A stretch of 64,000 nt of DNA from Trichoderma breve. Taxonomy: Eukaryota > Ascomycota > Sordariomycetes > Hypocreales > Hypocreaceae. The notes beneath the pieces were generated by a model. It was not told the origin of the DNA, ran no database searches, and worked only from the letters and a program-made list of their open reading frames with translations. Numbering within the stretch: position 1 is the stretch's first letter; each line of letters begins with the position of its first letter. The position numbers and the translations under genes are program-made. Below, in pieces: positions 54,012 to 64,000 of the stretch. The stretch covers positions 1,922,001 to 1,986,000 of the forward strand of contig NC_079236.1 of the NCBI RefSeq assembly GCF_028502605.1, in the 5' to 3' direction.

Positions 54012-57000
54012 ATGCGGAGGTTGTCCAGAATCGACAGAATCAAGGATAAGACAGAGAGGGTGAAGGAGTTATTCTCGCTCAGAGGCAAAGAAGAAGATGG
54101 GCCCACAAGCTCCTCGGCCACACAGCAGGCCCAAGAGTTGAAGAACTCGCATAGTAGGATTCATCCAGATGCTTCTCTCATAAATCAAGTTAAACATCAA
54201 GATTACTTATTGCGGGGTATCAGGTCCTTCTGTTCTTCTGCCCTTGCCCAACACATCACCAAACACAGCCACATTGGGCGATGACGACGAGTATCAAAAC
54301 ACTCCCATTGGTGAGCTCTGGAATCTCTCGTACAAGAAATTACAACAAGAGGATTCCGCACTCATTGAAGAATATGAGGCAAGACTCCGCGAAAGCGTCA
54401 CTGCCGCACTGGGATCGGCTTTAGCCGCAGAGGAGAACAAGGGAAGGTGGATGAACATCATGCTACGATGTAAGATGGAAGAAGTCCAGAAGAACATTTG
54501 GAAGTTTTCGTTTCGTAGCTCTGAGATTCAGCCGACTGAAGTTGTCCAGCCCATCTTGGGCGTTGTTAAACTGGCCAATGACTTCATCATCACAGCTTTA
54601 GCTTCTAACCCCTATGCATCATTGGCGTGGGCTGGCGTCAGCGCATTGCTGTCGGTATGTTTGAGCGTGACCTGCAGATTCTCCATTATGGAGTGGGTTG
54701 ACTGAATCAGGTGCTTAGCTGTTTTTGAATCCCATGGATCAAGCTGCATCCCTTGCCAAAGGGTTGGAGTACATCTCATTACTGATCGTCCAGGGCCGAA
54801 TGAGAGAAGATCTCTATCATCGACGCTATGAAGTAAGACAAAGCGACGACCAATCATCTCCGGTATCGCATGTACTTTATAAGGGCTCTCTGGAAAAGCT
54901 ATATCGGCAAATACTAAAGTACCAGGCAACATGTTACTGTTACTACGCCAATGATGGGGCCACTCGCTTGGCTCGTGATCTTATCGGGCGATATAATTGG
55001 GTTGGTTTGATAGAACAGATACAGCGCCAAGAGCGTCAGATGGGTGCTATCAACCAGGCTTGGAGCGATCAACAGTATAATGAAGAATGCGCTGCAGCCG
55101 AGAAGCGACACAAGGAAACGATACACAGTTTAATGACTGCTGGTGCGGATATTTCCAGCCTACACAGAGCAGTAGAGGAAGCCAATTCGAAGCAAGATCA
55201 CCGGGATTTCTATCGCTGGCTATGTGATGTTGATCCTTCGGACATGTACAATGCAGCCCGTAACAGGCATGAAGCTGGCACGAGTGAGTGGTTTATTGAG
55301 GGTGAAGCATTTGAGTCATGGATTAACAATCCTCGCTCTCTATTATGGCTTCATGGTAAAGGTGAGTTTCGTGTGCTTTCCTCTCTCTTTCAAGTTCCCC
55401 CATATACCTAACACGCCTGGCCAGCTGGTTCCGGAAAATCTGTCCTAAGCTCCTCAATCATCAAATTCCTACAAAGCAAATACAAAGATGATGCTACAAT
55501 CGCTACGGCGTATTATTACTTTAGCTTTAGCGACGTTAAAAAGCAGGAAAGAGATGCTATGCTGGCGTCTCTGATCAAGCAAATTTGTTGCTGCCGCCCC
55601 AATATGCCCGACTCAATTACAAAACTTAGAAAACACAAAGATCAAGATATGCGCCCACCTACCGATGAGCTTCAAGAAGTATTTATTGCGACTTTACGCG
55701 GGTTTTCTAAAGTGCACATCATTATTGACGCATTGGATGAATGCCCAGAACTGGGTGGGCGGCGCGAAGATCTCATGAAGACGTTGCGTTACATCCTAAA
55801 TGCTGCACCTGATAATCTTCATGTGATCTGTACAAGCCGAAAAGAATCAGATATATATGCTGAACTTGAAACTCATTTATCTGAGCCCACGAGGATAGAA
55901 TTCGATCTGTCTTCCTACGTGTATAAAGAGGCAATCAAGCGCGACATCGGCCAATACATAGACTCAACGCTCGCCGATGTCAACTATAAATCTTGGTCGG
56001 ATGTCATAAAGAAGAAAGTCAAAGAGATTCTTATTGAAAGATCAGATGGAATGTAAGTCTTGAAGAGACCCTGTTGCCCGGCCTGTGCAAAAATTCCACG
56101 TTGCTAACTACTTTGCAAGGTTTCAATACGTTCGCTGTCAATTTGAAGTACTACGGAGCCTCAGATCTTCGAGTGAAATATTACAGGCGTTACTGAATCT
56201 CCCCAAAGGACTTGATCAGACATATGAGAGGATACTTCGCATGATAGATCCCAAATACCAGGAACAGATCATAAGTTGTCTGCAATGGCTCGCCTTCTCA
56301 TATACGCCCCTCTCCGTGGAACAACTAGCACACATCTTCATTTTGCGGCCAAGCGACATGGATACAAACCAGAAGATAATGCAGCGTCTAAATCACTCAG
56401 AGCAGTTGTTCGATTCCCAGGATGTCTTGGCATACTTCTCAGGACTTGTTCTCGTGGAGTTCGGAATAGTCCGCTTGGCACATTTCTCAGTTAAAGAATA
56501 TCTAAATTCCAGTCGAGTTCACCGAGATAATGCGGTATCGCTTGGATTTAGTGAAGCAGACGCTCATATTTCGATCGCGTACTGGTGTCTTGCATACCAT
56601 ACATATTTGAGCACTCCGGATAGCTATACCATCCAGACTCGATATCCTTTGAAGAGCTATTCAACCAACTATTGGCCAAGGCATCTTGAAATGGTCCCCT
56701 ATAAAATCTGGACAGCTCAAGTTGTTGAGAAAGTGGCAATATGTCTTGCCATGCGAAGCCAAAGTTTGCTCAATATGATACTTGGCAGCAAGCGGTTCCA
56801 AGATCAGTGGCGAAGAAGGCAAGAGCTTGCCTATTCAGACATGGCAGAAATGCTAATGCGGCCACACTCTTTCACAGCCTGGCGTGGCTTTACTCTTTTA
56901 ACTGGACATATCCTTTCACAGAGCTTCGGTGTGAAGCAATACTTTGTACAAGAGGATTTCGATATAGCGCTGTTCTATGCGATTCGCGGAGGCAGCCTAC

Positions 57001-59567
57001 AAGTTGCTCAGCTTCTACTAGATAAGGGCGCCAACGCGGATGCATCGGCAATATCAACAGTTAAAGACGAGTCCGGAGATGGCAAAGCTGGAGATATGCT
57101 TCAGTTGGCCGTGTTTCGAGGGAACTTTGCAATGGTTAACCTGCTTCTAGACAGAGGTGCCGATATTAATGCTCAGCGCGGTGGATGGGGTTCAGCTTTG
57201 CAAACTGCGGCAAAAGATGAGAATCTCAGTATGCTAAAGCTTCTGATAGAGCGCGGGGCGGACATCAACGTCCCTTCTAATGAAGCCGGATGCGTTCTTT
57301 TGTCGGCTGCAGGAAATATGCATTGCCTTCAGTTGCTGCTTGACAATGGAGCAGACGTCACCAAGCGTGGTACTGGAGGCATGGAAAAGACGGCTCTTTG
57401 TGAGGCGGCAAAAGCAAAATACTGGGAAGCATTCGATTTGCTGCTTGAACATGGAGCCAACGTCAACATAGGTGGAATTGGAGGCTACCCCCTCCACGAA
57501 ATGATCACAAACTACAGACCAGGCATGGATAGAATATTTCCACAATTGAAACGCACATTCGGCCTTTCGATCGGCGTGGAGGGAGAATTTCGCAGACTGA
57601 AACTCTTACTTAGCCTTGGGGCAGATCCAAATACCCAGGACGGAAAGGGCGAAACTGCATTGCACAAAGCATGTGCGCATCACAAACTCGCCTGTTCTTC
57701 TACATGCATTCAAATAGCACAGCTTCTAATCGACCATGGTGCTAATGCGAACATCGTGGCGGAATCTCATGGAACAGCACTTCAGAGAGCTGCATACAGG
57801 GGCTGCATGAATATGGTAAAGTTACTTCTCGAAAATGGCGCCGATGTGAATATACAAGGAGGAACATATGGCAATGCACTCCCAGCGGTGTGTTACAGTC
57901 CTAAGGGTCTTGGGACAAAGGCAGAAATGATACAACTGCTTGTTGACCATGGAGCTGATGTCAATGCCAAAGGCGGCGTCTATGGGACTGCGCTACAAGC
58001 AGCAGCTTGTCACTCTAATGAAGGTGTCAAAACAATGCGAATTCTTCTGGAACTGGGCGCCGATGTAAATACAGTGAGTGGTTTATTCGGAAACGCACTG
58101 CAGGCAGCTTGTAAGCTAGGGGACATCGACATGGTATCCTCACTGCTCGACTACGGAGCCGATATCAACGCAGTCTCCGGTGAAGAATGTGGAACTGCAC
58201 TTCAAGCGGCTTGTGCCTCTATTCGGTGGAACGGGAGTGAAGAGATAGTGCGTCTTCTGCTCGAACGAGGAGCCGATGTGAATGCCGAGGGCGGAAAGTA
58301 CGGAACCGCTCTGCGGACGGTATGTGCCAAATGCCCAAGCAACAGCCAAGTTGAGATAATACGACTACTACTCGATCACGGAGCCAATATTAACGCCGTC
58401 ACTGCTGGTGAATATGGGACTGCACTTCAAATAGTCTGTGCCTTTCCTCATTGGCAAGGAAGTGAACAGGTAGTGCGTTTTCTTCTTGAACGGGGCGCTG
58501 ATGTGAACGCAAAGGATGGAAGATTTGGGACGGCACTACAGGCAGTATGTGCTGCAAAGTGTGAGCATTGGAGCCAAGTTAAGATGATACGTCTGTTGCT
58601 TAAACACGGCGCAAGTGTTGCGGGTGTGCAAAGCAGCGAATGTGCCGGCCCACTTCAAGCTGCAGCTGGCTTTCATGCTAACGCTGATGTCGATGGAAAC
58701 GCTCAAATGCAGCTTCTGTTGGATCATGGTGCTGATGTCAATGGTTACGCGTCTGGCGAGTTTGGTTCCGCCCTTCATTGTGCTCTCTCTCTTAACGGAA
58801 CCCTCTTCAAACTAGAGGAGGGCGATTCGGTAAACCTGACTGCCGTGTCAGAGACGGTGAGAAGGAGGGTGCGGCTTCTTCTCGACCACGGCGCTGACGT
58901 TAACCTTAAAGGGGGCAAATATGGCTTCCCACTCCAAGCGGCCTGCTCGATCGTGTATGACATTTACGAAAATGGGCATCCACGCAAACGCTGGTACCGC
59001 CGAGAATCTGATACTCCCGGCATACAACTTCATTTAATCGACATCGCTACTAATGCAGTAAAGATGCTCCTCGATGAATGTCCCCATATTGATGTTAATG
59101 CCCGCGGTGGAATCTTTGGCACTGCTTTGCAAGCAGCGGCATACTCGGGCCAGACGGCATCAATACAACTGTTACTAGATCATGGAGCTGACATATCACC
59201 GAATGGAGTTTGCGGAAGATATCGCACTGCTCTCAACGCAGCCGTGATAAGAGCTCATTGGGACATTGTCAAGATTCTGTTGCAAGCAGGGGCAAGGCCG
59301 GATTGTCATTTGCTTCTAAATCCAGACGAAGGATGGCTCGAACAAGTCCGAAAAGAAGACGGCCCGGTAGCGGTGGAGAGATATAGAAAGTTTTGGGAGG
59401 TTGAAAAGTCGCAGCATGAGCAGGTGCTGCTTAAACGCGGTAGGCATGTCGCCTATTACAACTTTGTAACGATGTGGCTGCTTGCTCAGATTCACCTGCT
59501 GACTGGCTTTATAACGTTAATTTTCGAATTTTTGATGTGGAAGAAGAAAGCGGCTGTGGAGATGTAA
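54012..59567 (+). CDS. NLR-type STAND protein: NACHT_N, NACHT, ankyrin repeats
   Basis: Five exons: 54012-54153, 54224-54654, 54719-55361, 55425-56052 and 56120-59567, giving 1763 aa. The first intron is the least certain. Residues about 75-290 match the NACHT_N domain (IGELWNLSYKKLQQEDSALI). The NACHT domain has the P-loop GKAGSGKS (404-411, assembled across intron 3) and Walker B HIIIDALDECPE (Asp507, Asp510). A winged-helix-like region follows (LPKGLDQTYERILRMI, then LPLSVEQL-type SYTPLSVEQLAHIF and LAHFSVKEYL). About 20 ankyrin repeats run from roughly 900 to 1675. The C-terminus has a hydrophobic stretch (about 1730-1752) ending in a Lys-rich tail. Fungal NLRs of this build act in non-self recognition and regulated cell death; the ligand is presumably read by the ankyrin array. 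Confidence 0.92.
58185..58637 (+). repeat. Higher-order duplication of a two-ankyrin unit
   Basis: Two consecutive units of 75 and 76 codons (58185-58409 and 58410-58637), each holding two ankyrin repeats, align end to end. The first repeats share GSE..VR.LLERGADVNA and YGTAL/FGTAL; the second share SQV..IRLLL.HGA. The phase is preserved. Confidence 0.75.
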
Positions 59568-62500
59568 CTGGAATTCCATTTCATGAAATTTCCTTTAATA
59601 CACTACAATGGTCGTATACAACAGATCTGGGGGGGTGGTTAATGCTACACGCATTGCATGTACATATATGGGACCAACCTGCTACATGTAACACTACACC
59701 ATACATGTATTCTACAAGCCGCCATCTTCTTTCTATAAGACTCACTAATCAGTCATCCGCGGCAAGACTCGATCAGTTAATCCAAAGCTGGTTGTCACGC
59801 TCTTCAGAGAGGAAGGAATTTCTATTACACCCTTTGCGAAACTAGTGGATATATAGATGCGCTCACATACTAAGTACAGTGTGAGTACCTGCTATCTAGG
59901 GAGGTAATTTCAGCTAATATTTGTTTGAAATCAGAAGCCATCACTGTGAAGCGCATCACATCACCAATTCCACCTTTGCGGCGCTTTGCGGCGCTTTGCG
60001 GCCGATCCCTGTAATGAAGTACAAAGTACGTGGAGAAGTCTTCAGCAAATCGGTTTGCATGACTCAAACGCACGGCTGATATTTACAAAAACTGACAAAA
60101 CATGACACTGATGGGGAGATAATGCAGGATCATGAGTGAGCACACTATGCCTTGGCCAAAAGATTTATGGGTATAACATAGCACATGGTGTTCTTCTCAT
60201 CAGGTACCGTTTCCCCCTTTTATATACATATATATACTACAGTTGAAGAATTTCTATCCTTTGATAAGCGACATCCATAGAATCAGTGTTGTCCAATGTC
60301 TCTGCTATAATCTATCCATCCTACTCTGTGGATACTGTCGTATTCTTCGTATCCATCGATTAGACACCTACAGCCCTATTTTCTCTTCTAGCTGCCGTCT
60401 TTTCTCTTATGCAACGTTTGTTTGTTTCAGCCTATCAATGTGTACTCAGCCATTTACAACTTGAGCTATCACTTAACCAGGGTGCATCTTGATACCCTCA
60501 AGGTTGGCTGCGCCCCAATAGTGCCGCACCACGCGACAGTAATGAAGCTACACCTTCCAAGGTCATGTTAGCTTTCTGAGATACCTCTATAATAATTATT
60601 TTTAGAAAACTCGGGTTCTATTTCTCCGGTGATCTTCTAAGTTGTCGGGCCATGATTAGTTGTGAATCCCAACAAACCATATTTGCATACTGGCAGGACC
60701 CAGTAACCGGCACGATAGACGTCCGAATACGAACTTGTTTCCAGTCTCTTCATGCCATAGACCGCCTTATACCAGTTTAGGGGATAACATTTACTTTGGT
60801 GGATGAGGAACTTCTGGAGTATTCGTAATCTATGTCATGTCAAATGCCTTACATAGGCGGCATATCCAGTCTTGGCTCAGCGATGACCGCCGAATTACGC
60901 GTTCTTCTTCGGAACTCGGCACACCAAATGAAATAGAACCAACGATAGTGATTTGTGATATCCTTGTCAAGTGGTTGTGGAGAGATAATATGGGCTAAAT
61001 GACTGTAACTGGCGGTTGCAGAAGGTGTCAAATAGTCTGAACAGCGGATATAGCTCCTACAAGGCGGATGAAAATACCTACTAAACAGGGCTTTCTTTCC
61101 TTCTTTTCGTCCCAGGCAGTATGACCAGATGCTCTAGATTGTCATGACTCCCACAGAAGAAACTATCTTATTGAATATTTGGAAGAATACTGTCAGAAGC
61201 TACCTGGCTCAAAAGAAATCGCCCTAGCCACTGTGAGAAAACTAGAGACCTCTTTTAGTCCAACAACAATATGCAATGCTACATCGGGGATATAATTGTG
61301 CCATCTTCTACCCACACCAATACAACTAGTGGATACTTAACAGTGAATGTGGGAATTAGAGTGTTGCCCGAGACATGAAGGATAGATGGTGGTTCATGAC
61401 GATTACAGAATACACTCCACTAGCATGATATATGATGAAGACTCTGACTGAGTATTTCTATAAAAATGGTTTGAGTAGAGATATTGGCGTGCCCGCTTCA
61501 ACTCCGTCATTTTAGATATGCTTATCTAGAAAGTTGGTATGGCAATTTCTTGGTCAAGGAACAACGAAAAAGAGACCATATGATACATAGAAATCGCAAT
61601 GAAAATACTAATCACGACAGTGTAGGCCGTTTACCCGATGCCTACCCAGTAGTAATGGCTCCACACTCAGCACAAAGGGTAATGATGGGAGCAGTGTACG
61701 GTTGTAGTAAGACATTACCAATTGAGTATTACAGCACACGACTCAATGATATAGATCCCCAACTGCCAAGACTTGGATAAATACAATGTCAAAGAGGCAC
61801 AGCGAATCAAATAAAAGCCGACATGTTGTGTGTTGCGCCATGCGGCATAATATGGACCTTTTGGATGCAACGGCCAGCCCAATTAGGATTGTTGACTATT
61901 CCAATTCGCAGTACTGGACATGGTTCATCCACATGTATAGAACTTCTCAGCTCTATCATGTATGCAATTGATGCACGGAGTTAAACAAGGTTGGTTAGTT
62001 GGCTGTGAAAACTCGTGTTTGCGATGTGGGTGCGTGGCGCAGTGCGTGGTCATTGCGTGTACACTATTGTTCCAGAGATGTAAGCCGATAGACCGAACAG
62101 CGCCGAATGGTCCATTGAACGACGCGGCAATGTGAAACAAGGAGGCTGTAATATATCACAAAAAAGAATGAGTTTAAAGTATTAACGTTATTCGTAAATA
62201 CGAAAATGCGGTTCGACAGGGCTCGAAACAGTGGCATGGCTTGCATGGGTGCCGTAGACGCGGCCTCGAAATAGAACTGAGGCAATACGAGAAAAGGGCA
62301 TGGCTGCCAATAACCCAATAACTAGTTTGACGGGGGGACGCAAAAGTGGCACCGCGGCAGAGAGAGCATGACAGATGCAAGTTACGTGGACTCCCAATGT
62401 TCCCTGCTAGAGAAGCAGATGCAAAAACTAGCCAATTATTTCGTAATCCAAGTCGTGATTCGTCTTACCCGCGGGAATCTCATGTCCGCAAATGTCACTC

Positions 62501-62622
62501 TCTATCTCCATGGCGGGGAGTTTCTTTAGATCCGTTACTCTCCCATTAAGTTATTCTTGGCATTGCTTTTTTCGTCTCTAGTTTCCAATTGCCGCTCTAT
62601 CTTATGGTCTTCCCGTATCATA
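59568..62622. other. 3-kb AT-rich region without a supportable gene
   Basis: No open frame longer than 123 codons, none with a recognised motif. It holds a 10-bp tandem repeat (CTTTGCGGCG, about 2.9 copies, 59974-60002) and TATATACATATATATA near 60220-60236. No terminal inverted repeats or target duplications were found by eye. The last 150 bp are the leader of the mannosyltransferase gene. Confidence 0.45.
59974..60002. repeat. 10-bp GC-rich tandem repeat
   Basis: Unit CTTTGCGGCG, nearly three copies, isolated in AT-rich intergenic DNA. Confidence 0.85.
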
Positions 62623-64000
62623 ATGCGTGGATCTCTCGCTCGTTTGCGCGCTTGTTTTGAACGTTCACCAAGAACCGTCGTCTTGTTCGTTGTCGTTGCT
62701 ATTGTACTCTACTTCAGTATCCGTGACGTCGCTGGCGATGTTGTCATAGAGACACTGGATTCGCACTATCCGAGCAATGGATCTCTCAGGGACATCTTGA
62801 GGATAGCAAGAGACTACCACAGGCACCCTATCGAGCCTCCATACAAGGACAAGTTTTGGGAAGTTGGTCAACGGTCTCGCAGCTTGACCCAATGGCTTGA
62901 TGCCCTCAATGGCCCATGGGGGTCTAAACTTCGCAACTTTGAGAAAGAGAGGCTTGTTGTAGCGATCGAGACAACAGCTGCCTCCCTATTTCCATTTCTC
63001 ATCCCGGAGCCATCAAAACAAGGTGGCAAAACACCACTTTTAGACTTGCGGCGCTCTTTCACCAAAGGTTCACAGGGGATCGTCATCCCCGCTGGCGGGA
63101 GTGATCTACAAATCAGATTTGCGGGACATTTGATTGCAGCTATCAGAGATGTCTTTGGCTGCTCGCTACCAATACAGATTGTCTATGCCGGCGATTCTGA
63201 CCTACCAAAAGAACGCCGCGATGCCCTCTTGTCGTTTGACAAAACAAACAATACGGAATTCCTAGATGTGTGGACCGTATTCGAAGATGAAACTCTGCGT
63301 CTTCGGAGAAAGGGCTGGGCCATCAAAGCGTTTGCGGCTCTAGCATCCAGATTCGAACAAGTCATTGTTGTTGACGCCGATGCTGTATTCCTTCAATCAC
63401 CGGAAGTGCTTTTTAAACAACGAGCGTATACTGAAAACGGAGCGTATTTATTCCACGATCGGCTACTATGGCAGCATTCTTTCGAAGACAGACACGAGTG
63501 GTGGAAAGACCAAATCAAGGAGCCATCACCGGCGATGAACAAATCTCTCGTTTGGACCGAAGACTACGCGGAAGAATGTGACTCAGGGGTCGTCGTCCTT
63601 GACAAATCCCGAACCGAAGTCTTTGTTGGCTTACTACATATTGCATGGCAAAATTCATGGGCAGTACGGGACGAAGTTTCCTACAGAATCACCTACGGAG
63701 ATAAGGAAACGTGGTGGCTTGGGCTAGAGCTTGCTGGATCGAAATACGAATTTGAGGAGCACTATGGCTCAATCGTTGGGTGGGAAAAGGAAGGGAAACC
63801 CGATGAAAAGGCGGTATGCAGCTTTGTTATTGCGCATACGGATGAAAAGGACAAATTACTGTGGTATAACGGCAGCCTGCTCAAGAACAAGCTGGTAGAT
63901 CCAGAAGGGTACGAGGTTCCGTTGTACTGGATGATGGATGGCGAGTGGCAAAAGGGAGGGAAGAAGGACATGAGCTGCATGGTGGGAGCGACGAGAAGGC
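62623..64000 (+). CDS. MNN1-family alpha-1,3-mannosyltransferase, 3'-truncated
   Basis: The frame opens with ATG at 62623 and runs without a stop to the window edge (459 codons visible), so the 3' end lies outside. It is a type II Golgi protein: a short basic N-tail (RGSLARLRACFERSPR), one membrane segment (about residues 18-33, TVVLFVVVAIVLYFSI), then a lumenal stem. The catalytic domain matches the MNN1/alpha-mannosyltransferase family: GIVIPAGG, LRRKGWAIKAFAALASRFEQ and the DxD motif VVDADAVFLQSP (Asp251-x-Asp253), which binds Mn and GDP-mannose, then WTEDYAEECDSGVVVLDKSR. It would add alpha-1,3-mannose to N- or O-glycans of secreted and wall proteins. No intron is needed in the visible part. 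Confidence 0.9.
   Translation, partial: MRGSLARLRACFERSPRTVVLFVVVAIVLYFSIRDVAGDVVIETLDSHYPSNGSLRDILRIARDYHRHPIEPPYKDKFWEVGQRSRSLTQWLDALNGPWGSKLRNFEKERLVVAIETTAASLFPFLIPEPSKQGGKTPLLDLRRSFTKGSQGIVIPAGGSDLQIRFAGHLIAAIRDVFGCSLPIQIVYAGDSDLPKERRDALLSFDKTNNTEFLDVWTVFEDETLRLRRKGWAIKAFAALASRFEQVIVVDADAVFLQSPEVLFKQRAYTENGAYLFHDRLLWQHSFEDRHEWWKDQIKEPSPAMNKSLVWTEDYAEECDSGVVVLDKSRTEVFVGLLHIAWQNSWAVRDEVSYRITYGDKETWWLGLELAGSKYEFEEHYGSIVGWEKEGKPDEKAVCSFVIAHTDEKDKLLWYNGSLLKNKLVDPEGYEVPLYWMMDGEWQKGGKKDMSCMVGATRR

Noticed and set aside
56900..59350. Regularly spaced repeats resembling an array
   Set aside because: The periodicity is about 100-115 bp and in frame, caused by ankyrin repeats. There are no spacers or direct repeats of CRISPR type, and the genome is eukaryotic.
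59568..62622. Possible transposon in the gene-free region
   Set aside because: No terminal inverted repeats, target duplications or transposase-like frames could be found by eye.

Overview
The window is nuclear DNA of a filamentous ascomycete. The evidence is short introns (about 50-150 bp) with GT-AG borders and CTAAC-like branch sites, split genes on both strands with no operons, and families typical of fungi (NACHT-ankyrin NLR, MNN1-type mannosyltransferase, fungal HNH_2 protein, PsiD-type decarboxylase, SIN1/AVO1, POP3). Codon use and gene content suggest Sordariomycetes, perhaps Hypocreales (Trichoderma-like). That placement is an inference and was not tested.

Layout: 0-1 kb holds the 3' end of an NFKBIL1/J-like gene and a tRNA-Arg(ACG) with a 7-nt intron. 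A small secreted Ala/Ser-rich protein lies at 1.3-2.0 kb, followed by 3.4 kb without a supportable gene. From 5.4 to 11.6 kb are SIN1 (TORC2), a divergent PRCC-like protein and a gene of unknown function. From 13.6 to 19.3 kb a GMC oxidoreductase and an 11-exon catalase diverge from a CCAAT-box-rich intergenic region. From 21 to 25 kb are an HNH-domain gene, a 546-bp hAT-like MITE with an intact 8-bp target duplication, and a DyP-type peroxidase with a mitochondrial-like leader. A giant ubiquitin protease of 2639 aa fills 26.0-34.2 kb. From 35.9 to 42.3 kb is a block of RNA and ribosome biogenesis genes (POP3, NOC3, RPF1) plus one gene of unknown function. From 42.4 to 53.1 kb are an SLC35-type transporter (GC-AG intron), a PsiD-like decarboxylase, a nucleotide-sugar 4,6-dehydratase and a glycine-rich-domain (DUF1399) protein. 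An NLR (NACHT_N, NACHT, about 20 ankyrin repeats, C-terminal hydrophobic segment) spans 54.0-59.6 kb. After 3 kb with no gene, the 5' part of an MNN1-family mannosyltransferase runs off the right edge.

Functional links: NOC3 and RPF1 share a 389-bp divergent promoter and both act in 60S assembly. GMC oxidoreductase and catalase may be a peroxide-producing/peroxide-removing pair. The dehydratase and mannosyltransferase point to surface glycans. No secondary-metabolite cluster and no CRISPR array are present. Multi-exon genes were rebuilt by hand from splice signals and reading-frame continuity; exon coordinates are in each entry.
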